In this document: positions 48,129 to 59,342 of the stretch, in pieces
How positions within the stretch are numbered: position 1 is the first letter of the stretch
How the letters are laid out: each line of letters starts with the position of its first letter
Source of the DNA: Cryptomeria japonica
Taxonomy: Eukaryota; Streptophyta; Pinopsida; Cupressales; Cupressaceae
Direction of reading: 5' to 3'
Assembly: GCF_030272615.1 (NCBI RefSeq)
Contig: NC_081415.1
Coordinates: forward strand, 104,276,796-104,340,795
DNA length: 64,000 nucleotides
Position numbers and translations under genes: made by a program
The notes under the pieces: generated by a model
Databases searched by the model: none
What the model was told of the DNA's origin: nothing
Seen by the model: only the letters and a program-made list of their open reading frames with translations

Positions 48129-48875
48129 AGCGGGAGTATAAGCGTACACCAATACTTCTGATAAAGTACAAGGAAACAACATTGAAAAACTTTCACCACG
48201 TCAAGGAGGCAAGATACACCAAGCCCCCAGTGGACTAAGGATCTTACGACTTTGATTGACAAGGTAAAAGGGAAGATCACGAGGGAGAACCATGACTGTC
48301 AGTAGTAAGGTTCCCTCACTATGAGTCATGCAAGAAAGATATCAAAAATTTTCACGGCAAAGCTAAATTTGTCAAGAAATTTTCAAGTATCTTGAAAAGA
48401 TATGAACGGGATGTATGCCCCCCTACGTTAAAGCGATCGCACATGCCTCACCGGGGGTGATTGCTTTAAGGTAGTGATACATATAAGAATGAGAAGGGAA
48501 AGGAGCACGTTATCACAAAGATTTAGCCCCCAAGTGTGAGATAAGCCCAAGGATAATAGACACAAAACACAAAGCACAAGGTGACTTCGCTTTCCTCGGG
48601 GTTAGTATGCTGTATGATAATTCATGTATATCATATGTATGTATGCATAATTGTTCTTCATTCCCCAATCAAGGAAAGTCACCTAGAAGAAGGGAACACA
48701 TGTGTCTTTTGAGTCAACATGAGAGAGACCAAAAGAAATCTCAATGCTTTGCATCGTCCTCAAGTAGACAACAGCAAGGACAACAAATAGAAGAATGAGA
48801 ATAACACATAGAAGAAGTAACGAAAGAGAGGAGGAGAGAATCTGCTATGCTAATGAAACTAGTCTAGCATGTCAT
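48129..48875 (-). other. E3 3' untranslated region
   Basis: No supported frame; collinear with E1 8213-8950. Confidence 0.7.
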
Positions 48876-51800
48876 CTACCCCCGATCTTGCTGATCAGTA
48901 TTTCGAGAAGGTAGGAAACATGCTAGAGGAGGAACATCCAACACAGTAGATGGAGCTATCACAAGATCCAAACAAGGGCTATGTTCATATCCCAAGCCGC
49001 GGTGTTCTTGTCTAGGAGCTAGGATAAGTGCTTTAGAAAATGCGTTAGATAAATGGTTATCAACATCAACAAGTTCATATTCGTTATCAGAAGCAAGAGG
49101 AGTAACATTTGCATCATGAATAACATTTTCATCTATATCATCATCAAGATTTATGAAAATAGGATCTTTAACTCACACAAGATCAAGACCATCATGCATC
49201 TTATGTTTAGGAGATTTTGGAGAAGATGGAATAATGCTTGTTGAAGGTGTTTTTGGGGATTGCAAAGTTTGAGAAGCAGCTGCCTGAGCTCTAAGACGAC
49301 GCTTTCGTCGGCGTTCACTTGCAAAATGATTTCGTCTAGTCTTAGTAGGAAGTTGAGAAGAGTGAGGAGGAGGAATGTTCTCATCCTTATCACTTGGGTG
49401 TTTAGGTTGTGGTCTCTTAAGTTGAACAATAGGAGAAGAGGAAGCTCTCTTCTCTCCATAAGAGGAAGGAGGAGGAACTGCTCCATATAAGGGAGGAATA
49501 TTTGGTTTAGGAAGGAGACCAAGCCCATCATGACGAGGAGGTATAGGTCTACTTTTAGAAAGCTTATTAGATATAGGCATAGTCACATCCATAGGAATGG
49601 GTTGGGAATCTTCTTGAGGAAAGACATTAGTTTTATCTTTCAAAGGAAGAACTTCCTTCTCAAGAATGATAGGAATGTCAAGTTTGGGTGTTCTAGGTTC
49701 ACTTAGAGATAGGATCATATCCTTTTTCCACTTTTGATAAGATTTAAAAAGATGATCACTTCGCGGAGGAAGAGATTGGAATTGTTTAGGCCAAAAGTAA
49801 TCAATAGGAACGCTAGAAGTTCTTTCAGCTGGTTTAAAGAGACTATGATTGACAGTAACAACTTCACCATTATGGGGAAATTTCAAGCACTTGTGGATAG
49901 GAGAAGCAATAGCTTTCATGGAAGACAGCCAAGGATAGCCTAGCTTCACACGAAATTGTTCAGATGATGGAATAATAGCAAAGTCCACATCAAGGGATTT
50001 GTTATGGACCTCAATAGGTAATGTTATAGAACCAATTGCAGGAGAAGAAAATGCATCAAATAGTTTCACAACCACATTTGTTTCATCATAGATCACTTGA
50101 TTCAATTGCAAAGTAAAAAGAAACTCTTCAGTAATGACATTAACCATGCAAGAAGGATCAATAAGCACTCCACGGCAAGGTGTATTCTTGAATTTTGCAA
50201 CTATATATAAAGGACCATCAGGAGCCCTGATAGTTTCACTAGAATCAAAGGTGATGGAAGGTTCTTTAGGGATTTTCTGCTGTTCCACAAAGTTAATCAC
50301 ATTCGGAGTCATAGACACGAGATCATCAGGTGAGACAGAGGAATCAGTAGTATCAATCACATTAGAGGTATGAGAAGGTAATGGATCAGTAAAAATCTGA
50401 AGATTTTGGTTAGGAGGAGCTACAGATGTATTGCCTTTATCATTCACCCCAGAAACAGAGATAGTATTATTATCAATCAAATCTTGAATTTTACCCTTCA
50501 AAGCAAAACATTTTTCAGTATCATGCCCAGGATGACGATGAAATTGACAAAAAGATTTGTTATCAAAATAGGGTGAATTAATCTTTGCGGGATCTATTTG
50601 CCTTATAGGAGGAAGGGTAAGCACATTTTGTTCCAATAACTTATTCATAATACTATGCAATGATTCATTCAAAGGAGTAAACTTTCTTTCTTTCTTGAAA
50701 AACTTAGAAATAGGAGGCACACCTGATGCCGCATTCAGATGGTTGTTGATGATGTTTTCATTGAATTTAATGGACTCTCTGTTCGGTTTAAACTTCCCAA
50801 ATGGTTGTTGACTGCTATCACCCTTATCACTCGGAGCCATAGGATGTGATTATTCCATTTGACTCACAGTCAGTTGATAATTGTGAAGAGTCACGCACAA
50901 CTGTTGGAAAGAAGTAAACTCAGAAAATAGGAGTTTTTCTCTAATATCTTTTTGTAAATTAGAAATAAAGATTCTTTGAATATCATTGTCAGGCACTAGA
51001 AAGGAAATTTGAGCATACAAATGCTTATATCTACCAATGAAATCAGTCACTTTTTCTTTAACACCTTGTTTGCAATGCATTAAATCAATCAAAGTAACTT
51101 TAGGACTTATATTGTTTTGAAATTGTTGAATGAAAGCATTTGCAAGTTGTTCGAAAGAAGTAATAGAATAGGAAGGCAATGAGCAATACCATTGTAGGGC
51201 TTTATCTCTTAATGTTCTAGTAAACAGTTTTGCAAGCAACCTTTGGTCATAAGCAAAATCAGTACATATCATTTGAAATGTCTTAACATGTGTTAAAGGA
51301 TCGCCCTTACCATTATAAAGCTCCAAATGCGGAATTTCATCATGTTTAGGGGGGATAGCTCGAAGAATGTCAAGAGAAAGTGGGCTCGCAACATCAAATG
51401 TGGGCACACTAAACTTAGATTGATTCATAGAGGCAATTTTGTTGCTGTAAAGAAGAGACAGTTTGTGCAAGATTATTAATGGTCACTTCAGTCGAAGAAT
51501 TCATATTAGATGTGTTAGATTGAGATGGAGGTGTTATGTTATTGAAAGAAGGTAAAGAGTAAGGTGGTGGGACACTATGATAGTTAGTCATAGGAGAAGA
51601 TTGGAAAAGAGGAACACTACAAGGAGGAATGGAATGGTTGAATGAATTGCCCCCTTGCGTCATGTTCATTTGTGGAGATGTAATAGGGACACTCATTGAA
51701 GGAATGAATGAAGAAGTCAGTTTGAATGAAGGAAGAGGGTTGATTGAAGAAGAGGGATTGCCCCCATGACTAGTGATTATAGGAGGAATGTCTTGTGTTG

Positions 51801-52284
51801 AAGTAGTCATTATGTTTGATGTAAAAGTAGGTATACTAGCAATAGGAGTCGTCCAAGGAATAGAATGATTAACTTGAGTAGGAGGTTGTGTATAACCCAA
51901 AGTTTCGGCACAACTCTTCATAGGCATCACATTCGAATCCACAATGTGTGCAATACCACGCAAAATATCAATTCCATTCTTATCACTTTGAATCATACGT
52001 TTTAGACCCTCAATTAATGAAAGAGCTTTGCTATCGGGGTATTCTTGAGACATCCATTGTAGAAAATCATCAAATTGGTTATCCAATTTCAAAAGTTGTT
52101 CTACAGAAACCTCATTGAGAGCTTCTTCATCATTAAGAGGATTGGAGGAATTACCCATGTCCTCGTTGAAAAGGCCATTCAAAGTAGGTTCCATCTCCTC
52201 AGTAATTAAACCTTGGAAAGACTTAATTCTAAGGCTTCGTCTAACGGGAATAGTGTAAGTAGGGCTTATTGTTGTAAAACTCAT
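48876..52284 (-). pseudogene. E3 gag-protease, disrupted
   Basis: Starts at ATG 52284 (MSFTTISPTYTIPV). A one-base insertion near 51440 shifts the frame; a TAA at 50850 stands where E1 has CAA, and a TGA at 49173 is shared with E1 (7895). It then runs to TAG 48876. Domains as in E1: gag domain 51350-50860, CX2HX4HX4C knuckle (CQFHRHPGHDTEKC near 50530), protease-like region near 50170 with LIDPSC, basic tail ERRRKRRLRAQAAA. Because E3 keeps Gln and Arg codons at positions that are stops in E1, the pair reveals the ancestral codons. Its 555-codon downstream frame is the longest intact stretch of the family here. Confidence 0.88.
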
Positions 52285-53447
52285 GCACTAAAGAGAGAGA
52301 GAAGATTTTGAATTTTAGAGGTAGCAAATTTCAATAAAATTAGCCAATCTCCTAGATTTAAGCTGTAAAATGCAATCAGGACAATCTCCCGAAATTTCGA
52401 AAAAAATGTCCGAGACTGTGGCGCTCGGAGTGCACACGGTCCTCGCAACTTTTTTCGAAATTTTCAGGGATGAAAGTTATGATGATTTTAAAGCTAATCC
52501 AAAAAAATTAAGTGATTTTACGATCTGTAGATAGGCCAAATTAAAGTTGCAATCTCAAAATTGAACCCTACCAAGATTGTTGAAAAATGTAAAATTTGAA
52601 TTTTGAAAAAAGAGAGGGAAACTGAAATTTTGAATTTTATGATTTTAGAGGGAATGCTAAAAGCAATGCAAGTTTTGAAATTTAAAAGTTGACTCGATTT
52701 CATGCAAAATTCAAATTTGAAAGTGGAAATCAAAGTTGTTGCAATTAAACACTTAATTTCAAAAGTCACAAACTGCAAAAATTTGAATAAAGCACTGAAA
52801 TTTTGAATGAACGCCAACACACTTTTCAGATTTAGGACAGTAAGAAACACAATTTTGATATGAATTTCAATTTCAATGATTTTTGAATGATTAGAAGCCT
52901 TTATCCGAGCAATCTCTAGACCAACTTTGACTTTAATTTTGAAGGTGTTAAAATTGATAAAATCAGCCAAATTTCCGGATTTTAATAGAAAAATACAGTA
53001 AGATCTAGCTCCCAAAATTTTGGAAAAAATGTCGGGGACGATGGCGCTTGGGGTGCACACGGTCCTCGCAACTTTTTTCCAAATTTTCGGGGATGAAAGA
53101 TATTGTGATTTTATTACGGAATCCAAAGTTACAGCCGATTTGGAAGTGTTTTTATTAGTGAAATTATCAGTCAAAGGTTGAATCAAGAGGGTTCTAAAAA
53201 TTAGGGTTTTGACACTTAACCACTTAATTTTCAGAATTTAAGCACAAATATGAATTGATAATTTGCAATAGAAGGGTAGATCTAAAACAAGCATTAACAA
53301 TTAAACATTTCGCAAGCTCAATTACTAAAAAGAAATTTTAGGGTTTTTGTGCAATCAACCTCTAAAATTTGCAAAAGATCAAACATGGAAATATGATTAA
53401 GGAAGCAAAATTTTCAGATCTAACCATGAATAATCAGAATGAGGATG
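52285..53447 (-). other. E3 leader with two hairpins
   Basis: Noncoding, collinear with E1 3517-4763. Hairpins at about 52389-52472 and 53010-53090 carry GTGCACACGGTCCTCGCAAC and the AAAATTTT-type flanks. Short apparent frames here are chance. Confidence 0.65.
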
Positions 53448-53465
53448 TTCACGTCAGGTTCACCA
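53448..53465 (-). other. E3 primer-binding site
   Basis: TGGTGAACCTGACGTGAAC-like site on the minus strand, 3 bases after the LTR end; one C to T change from the E2 version. Confidence 0.65.
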
Positions 53466-53468
53466 AAA

Positions 53469-54716
53469 TGTAAAGTGAAAAAATCGAACCCTAGTCGTTC
53501 TCCCCTCCCCAACTCCAAGGAGAGATAAGGGAGAGTCACTAGGGTTGATGGTTTTCACTTCGGAGGGACTTTACATTCAAAAGAGGGGTTGAAACCCACA
53601 AGATCCAATCCCACGTAATGCAAGATTGGATTCTAAATGAGTTTCAAGGGTTAAGACATCAAGGATACCCTCTTTTGTAAAGAAATGTAGATAGAAAGAT
53701 TAAGCTAGGAATGCATGTAAAGTGGGAAATATTCGCTTATAAACAGAGATAGGGTTATGATATGAAGCTGCGGACCTGGAATTAGTAGTAAAATGTCGAG
53801 ACGTTGCTATTCTGCAAATTTGAGCGAAATTTGATAGGACGATGGCGCCCGGCGTGCACACGGTCCTCCGAAAAATCCGCGAAACGAAGGTGGATCTGTT
53901 CATCTCTGCACAAGGATTCCAGATCTTCAATTACAGCCGCGTACCTGCAACCTACACACAGAAAAAAGAGGATGATTGGGGGGTTAGGGATGAGGGGTTT
54001 GCCTTTAGGTCAAACCCTGGTTTTGGAATTAACCAAGAAATGAGAAATGTTGTAAATGTAATGTAAAACAAGTACTAATACCTTGTTGTAAGGATGTTTG
54101 TATCCTTATATGCGAAGGTATAGATGTTGTTGTATGTTGTATGTTGTATGTTGTATGTTGTATGTTGTAGTATGTGATCTCCTCTTCAATGGTTGAATCC
54201 TTGTCTTGAATGCAACACTTAGCCTTGAATGGAGACTTAGAATGATCAATTGTTTGAAGGAATGCTTGAATGTTTGAATATCGCTTCCATGCCTTTTCCC
54301 ACATATGTCCTCTCTCCTCAAATGGGAGAGGAAATGTAGTTTATATACTTGCCGATTAGGGTTAAAAGACTGATTTTCTCGACCTTAGGCCGAACAGGAA
54401 ATGCTATTTTCCAATTTGCAAACAAAAAGACCCGAAGTCCCATAGGAGACCGGGCCCAAAAATAGGGCCAGGGACCAGGGCGCTGGGCGCCATGGTCCAT
54501 GGGGACTAGGGCGCTGGAGGACCAGGGCACTGGGCGCTATGGTCCCACCTCCAGGGACAGCGGGGTGCAAGGAGGATCAGGCCAGGGTGCTGAGAAATGC
54601 AGTTTTTGGTGTCATGAACAAGTTTCGGGGTCTCCATTCAGGTTTCGTGTTGCATCGCCATCGTGAAGACCCAAATGCAGTCGAAATTGCAAGTGTCGCA
54701 ATTTTAGGACGCTACA
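53469..54716 (-). repeat. E3 5' LTR
   Basis: 1,248 bp; pairs with 46856-48113. It contains the GTGCACACGGTCCTCC motif near 53855 and a TTGTATG array near 54125-54165 that is about two units longer than in the other LTR. Confidence 0.95.
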
Positions 54717-54721
54717 AATAC
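54717..54721. repeat. Target-site duplication of E3, right copy (AATAC)
   Basis: Identical to 46851-46855. Confidence 0.95.
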
Positions 54722-55394
54722 CTCATTGCTTCACAACAATGTGGGGAAGATTATGGAGATACGGAATGAGCTGAGAAGAGATAAGGCAATTTTGACAACC
54801 ATTTTTGACAGATGGAGACCTAGGGAGCAAGATCTAGAGTTCATGTGTGTATCTTTTGATGAAGCAAGAGCTAATCCCATTATCAAATCTACTTCTGATC
54901 TTGCTAAGGTCTTAATGCAATTGGCAACAGAGGTGGATAATGTGGATAGAAGGGTTAAACTGCTTAAGAAGGAATACACTGATCAGGTTTGGGAGTTGCT
55001 CCCAGGAATTTTTGATAATCCGGATCAGTTGAAAGATAAGCAAATATGGCTTAAAGAGATAGAAGGCAAATTGTCAGCAAGGGTTAAGGGAATCATTGAT
55101 CTTGATGATACCTCTTTCTTTGTTATAACAATACAGGAAATAGAAAAAATTAAATCACATTATAGTTTTCTTAATTCAGAAGTCAACAAACTGAGAAATT
55201 CTTGGAAAAGGTTGACTAAAAATAAAGATGATGTGATTAATTTTTCATGGCCGACAGAAGAGACATATAATGAGTGGGAAGTTAAATATTCCACCCATGA
55301 TCCGGAGCAGTTGGAGAGTGCCCCTGAAAAGATAGAAGAGGTTGCAACTGAACAGCCCGTTGAACAAACTGCAGAGGCTGAAAAGAGCGCATAA
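54722..55394 (+). pseudogene. E4 LTR-encoded ORF, C-terminal part
   Basis: Joins in frame to codon 989 at 46855 once E3 and one AATAC are removed: ...SFADTINT is followed by SLLHNNVGKIMEIRNELRRD. The 224 codons have no internal stop and end at TAA 55392. The stretch from LAKVLMQLATEVDNVDRRVK is coiled-coil-prone; later come WKRLTKNKDDVINFSWPTEETYNEWEVKY and an acidic tail. Seamless rejoining shows that the ORF existed when E3 inserted. Function unknown. Confidence 0.75.
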
Positions 55395-56332
55395 CTGCTT
55401 TTGCGCAAAAATTGTAATCTCTTCAATTTTTGAAATAATTGTAACAAACTCTCCTTGAGAAGTTGGAAGCTTTGTGCATCAATGTTGTTATAAATGGATA
55501 CCAGGACTAGAGGAAAAGGGATCAAAAAAAATTTGTAAGAAAATGCTGCAGAAATTTATCTGAGTCTTTCCAAAGTTCAATGGAGAATCAGAATTTCTTG
55601 TAATATTTCTTGAAATGAATATCAATATACAAGCCATCGGTTTTGAGTAAAGCTTTGTGTTGTCTTCAAGTTTGTTCACAAATTTATTTACTGTCTTTAT
55701 TCTGAATAATCCAGGGTTGTTTAGTTTAAATGGAATTGCAAAGCAATCTCAGTATAAGTGTTTGTTAGCTTTTCTCTTTAGGAGGGAAATTAAATACGTG
55801 GGATCACTCATACCAGTAAATTCTTTGGAAGGAACTTTGAATTTTGAGGACCATAGCTTAGTCTAGAATGATTGAATTCTTGTATGTGTCAGGCATGTAT
55901 AGGGATAAGTGGAAACCAAGCCGACAGGAAGCGTAAAGATATATTGTTTCAGGAGTTTTATTTGAGTTTAGGTGACTCTGTAACCTTGGATAAGGCACTG
56001 GTATTAATCAAGGTTGTTTATTGCATACTTTGTTGATCAAAAAATGCTGAAGTTAAGTATAGTTTCCATTCTTTGTTTTCAGTTGATTTCAAGGTGAACA
56101 AATCCACTGGTTTTCTGGACTGGTTTGTTGTGGGTTTATTGTTTGAAAGTGTGAAGTTAATTCACAAAGGTATACCCACCTGGGCTCTAAGGAAGCCCAA
56201 AGTGTAGAAGGTCTAATCAAACCTTGTCATATGTTGTCTCTGGAATTTCCTTGTCTTTGATGTCTTCTCGGCACCCAGTTTAAATCATATTATTCTAAGG
56301 ACATTGAAGGGAATCAAATTTTGAGGACAACA
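55395..56332 (+). other. E4 LTR tail, noncoding
   Basis: No supported frame. AT-rich, ending GAGGACAACA. In the LTR model this is the U5 3' part next to the PBS. Confidence 0.55.
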
Positions 56333-56336
56333 AAAG

Positions 56337-56354
56337 TGGCGACTCTGCTGGGGA
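56337..56354 (+). other. E4 primer-binding-site candidate
   Basis: TGGCGACTCTGCTGGGGA. TGGCGACTC-type sites follow the 5' LTR in many Tat/Ogre-related plant elements, from memory. It precedes gag by about 175 nt. tRNA not assigned. Confidence 0.6.
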
Positions 56355-56384
56355 GAGTTATAATAAAGATATAAACACAAATCT

Positions 56385-59342
56385 GTGCCGAGACTTGTGG
56401 AGAATATTGTTGTGTTTGTGGGTAAGACTGCTTGTTTTCATTTTTCCCATAGTTTTGTGGGTGGCGACTCTATTACTATTGAACCAGTCCTTGTGAGATA
56501 CGAATTTTCTAAAAGAAAGACAAGTGAGATGCAAGGAAACAAGAACACGAGATCATTCATGAAGAAACATCCTCATGAAATCTTGCAAGAAGGTCTGCCA
56601 GAACAGTCACGAAGAGGCCAGAAGAGATCTGTGATGCATGAGCCATCAAATGCTGCGTGAGTGCAGAAAAATAATAATACTGGTAAGATGCTTGATCGAC
56701 CTATTTATGCAAAGTCAAATTCATCTTCTAGTGATTCAGAGCATGATATTTTAGGTTTCCATTCAGGATTGTTTGGAAATATTGATGATGCCCCTATTTT
56801 AAATCGAGATCTATCTCATGTTAGTGTTTCTGCAAAAGATAGAACCAGTTCAAATGCAATTAGGCACTCTATTCCTAGGACAATAGATGGGAACATTAGC
56901 CTAATTGACATAGATCAAATTAATGCATCAGACTCTGAAGAAAACTACCCTGATGAGGATAAGATGTCTCTGGAGATTGAAGATTTAAACAAAAGAGTCC
57001 ATCATTTAATCTCCCTAAGAGCTCAAAAGGAGGCAAATAAGGAAAAGGAAGTTAAGGCCAAATTGATGGAGAGGGATAGGCTCCTTAGACAGGTAGCCGA
57101 TCTTGAAGTGCTTGCTAAGGAAAAAGAAAAAAGTGATGAGGAAGGCCCAGTGATTAGGGAGATCCTAGTCCCTAAGACTAGACCAGCTTCTAAGTCAGTA
57201 GCCCAGCCAATTAGGGAAGTATCTAATGATTCCTAGCTTCCTAAAGCCAATTTAGACAAAGGAAAATAGAAATGAGTAGATGATGGAGTAGAATCTAAAA
57301 CTGCAGAAGGTATTTCTCATAGAATTCTAGCACATGAGAGAGAGATGGAAAGGATGAGGAAGGAAAAGGAAGACCTCCAAATGGAATTGGAAAAGGTTGA
57401 GTTAGAAGCAGTGAACCAGGAATTTAAAAGAAAGATTAACTACTTATAAGCTCCCCCTATTACATTCCCATCGGAAGACCTTAGCAAGCCCAATCCCCAA
57501 CACATCTCTTTTCCTCAGATCAATACTCAACCTGTAGTACATGCTAATATTGCCTCAGTAAGCCAAATACCCTCGAATAAACAGCACACGCAAACATCTA
57601 AATCTCCAATCCCAAAAGCTAAAATGATTATGGGAAATAGTAGTGCTATTTTCCCTTTTAAAAGAAGGCCAATCAATCTAGAACAATAGAGGCAATTGTT
57701 TTTTGATGGGATCCCAGGATATCCAAATCATGTTCCTACTGAGCTAAGAGACAGACTCCATAATTTTGATGGGAACAATGCAGTCAGCGCTGAGGAACAT
57801 CTGAAATCTTTTGGGGATTTGATAAATGATTATGAGATAGCAGATGAAGATGTTATTATGAAACTGTTTGTTCAATCCCTGGTGGATGATGCAAGAGATT
57901 GGTACAGAGGTCCTCCAGTAGCTGGCATAGGTTCATGGGAAGATTTTAAAAATTGCTTTCAAGAACAGTATGGTGATAAGACTAATGTGAGTTTCATGCT
58001 GAATAAGTTCAATAACATTAGAAAATCTAAAAATGAAATAGTCACTGATTTCAATGCTAGATTCCAGAAAGCTATGCACAGATTGTATCAGGTAATGAGG
58101 CTAGATGATAATATGTGTCTTAATACATTTTATAATGCATTTGATTCCAAAATGGCTTATATCTTGAGAGATAAAAATCCTCATAACTTGAGGGATGCTT
58201 TTAGAATTGCCATAAATGTAGAAAGTAATAGAAAAGCGTCTGGAAAATCAGGAAGAAGGACAGATGGTAGTCTGTGGCATGAAACCAAACAGCAACCTAA
58301 CAAAGTTGCTAAAGAGGATGATAAAATAGAAAAACTGGTTAATGCTATGAAATATTTGACTGCTAAGGTTAGCAAAAATGATAAGCCCCGTTATAACTGG
58401 CAAGATAGACCTCCTAGATTACATGATATGCCATATAATACAAATTGGAAGGATGGTAAACCCCAAGTTGAGAAGCCTAAAATTGCCCAAAGCCAAGACA
58501 CACCAGATCCTTTGAAAGGGAAAACTGTTAATAATATAAAAAATACTCCTTGGGGTATTGCTTGTGATGGACCACATTCTCCTCATCAGTGTGCAGTGGC
58601 TCAAGCTCTGGAAGAATCTATGAGGCCAGAAGTAGAGCCTGACATTAATATGTTTGAAACCATCATTGAAAGTGATGAGGAATCTATGCAAAGTGAATAC
58701 AGTGATGTGCTGGATAATGAAAGGTTAGTGCAAGGACAGTTAGCCTTAAGTTGGCATCCTACCTTGAATGTGGTAACAATTGAAGATGAAAAAGTTCATC
58801 TTAGGAGGCCTAGTGAGGAAGAAGTTAAAAATCTCACTAAGGCTGCAATTTCCAAAGCAAAACATAACTACAATCTGAGAAGCACCAAGAGAGACACTGA
58901 TCAAGGTGAGTCGGGTTCTATGTTTGTAAAAGAAGTCACAAAGAAAGGGGCATCAAGCAGTGTTACTGCTATTCTTAAAGCCAGTCAAGAAAAAGAGGAA
59001 CAAGTTAAAAACTTACCTAAAGGCATAGATGACAAAAATGCTGGTGATGTACAAAGGGCAGAGATGGTGAAGAAGGCCAGTCAATTCAAAACAGAAAAGG
59101 TTAAGGTTAATACTGAAAAATGTAATAATTCTGCATTTGATATGGCCCAAGCTTTAACTCAAATGAAAGTCACTGTTCCATTAATAGAATTGCTAAAGAT
59201 TAAAGAACATAAGGATGCAGCTTTGTCTTTATTCTCTAGTGTATCTGATAGTGACCTAGTATTACCCACTAGTTCAGATAAAGTTGGAAAGGATCAAGAG
59301 TTCCAAACCCCAGAGATATATGTTGGAACCACTATCACTTAG
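56385..59342 (+). pseudogene. E4 gag
   Basis: A probable start is ATG 56529 (MQGNKNTRSFMKK); the open frame reaches back to 56385. The N-terminal 380 codons are charged with a coiled-coil stretch (EIEDLNKRVHHLISLRAQKE). The gag domain lies at about 57700-58230 (DDARDWYRGPPVAGIGSWEDF). A His/Cys cluster (CDGPHSPHQC, near 58565) may be a damaged zinc knuckle. In-frame stops: TGA 56658, TAG 57234, TAG 57267, TGA 57273, TAA 57447, TAG 57687 and TAG 59340. No frameshift over almost 3 kb. It is continuous in frame with protease. Capsid function is known for the family; lineage not resolved. Confidence 0.85.

Larger units (their letters stand above)
46856..54716 (-). mobile_element. E3: second copy of the E1 gag-protease family, nested in E4
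   Basis: 7,861 bp on the minus strand with both LTRs (53469-54716 and 46856-48113), PBS, two leader hairpins, gag-protease frame and polypurine tract, collinear with E1. It interrupts the E4 LTR ORF. It has no RT, RNase H or integrase. The perfect TSD shows transposition by an integrase supplied in trans. Confidence 0.95.
42380..56332 (+). repeat. E4 5' LTR, about 6.1 kb without the nested E3
   Basis: Starts TGTTATCA, exactly where similarity to 63522 onward begins. The end is placed at AACA (56329-56332), 4 bases before the PBS-like site, giving matching TGTT...AACA termini. Only the first 479 bp can be checked against the right LTR. If the end is right, the LTR holds tandem repeats, a TATA box, a 1,213-codon ORF and about 940 bp of noncoding tail. 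I found no PBS-like site between the TATA box and the ORF, which argues against a short LTR. Confidence 0.62.

Noticed and set aside
52518-53186. 222-codon frame on the minus strand in the E3 leader
   Set aside because: The collinear E1 leader does not keep this frame; the product is a low-complexity translation of AT-rich hairpin sequence.
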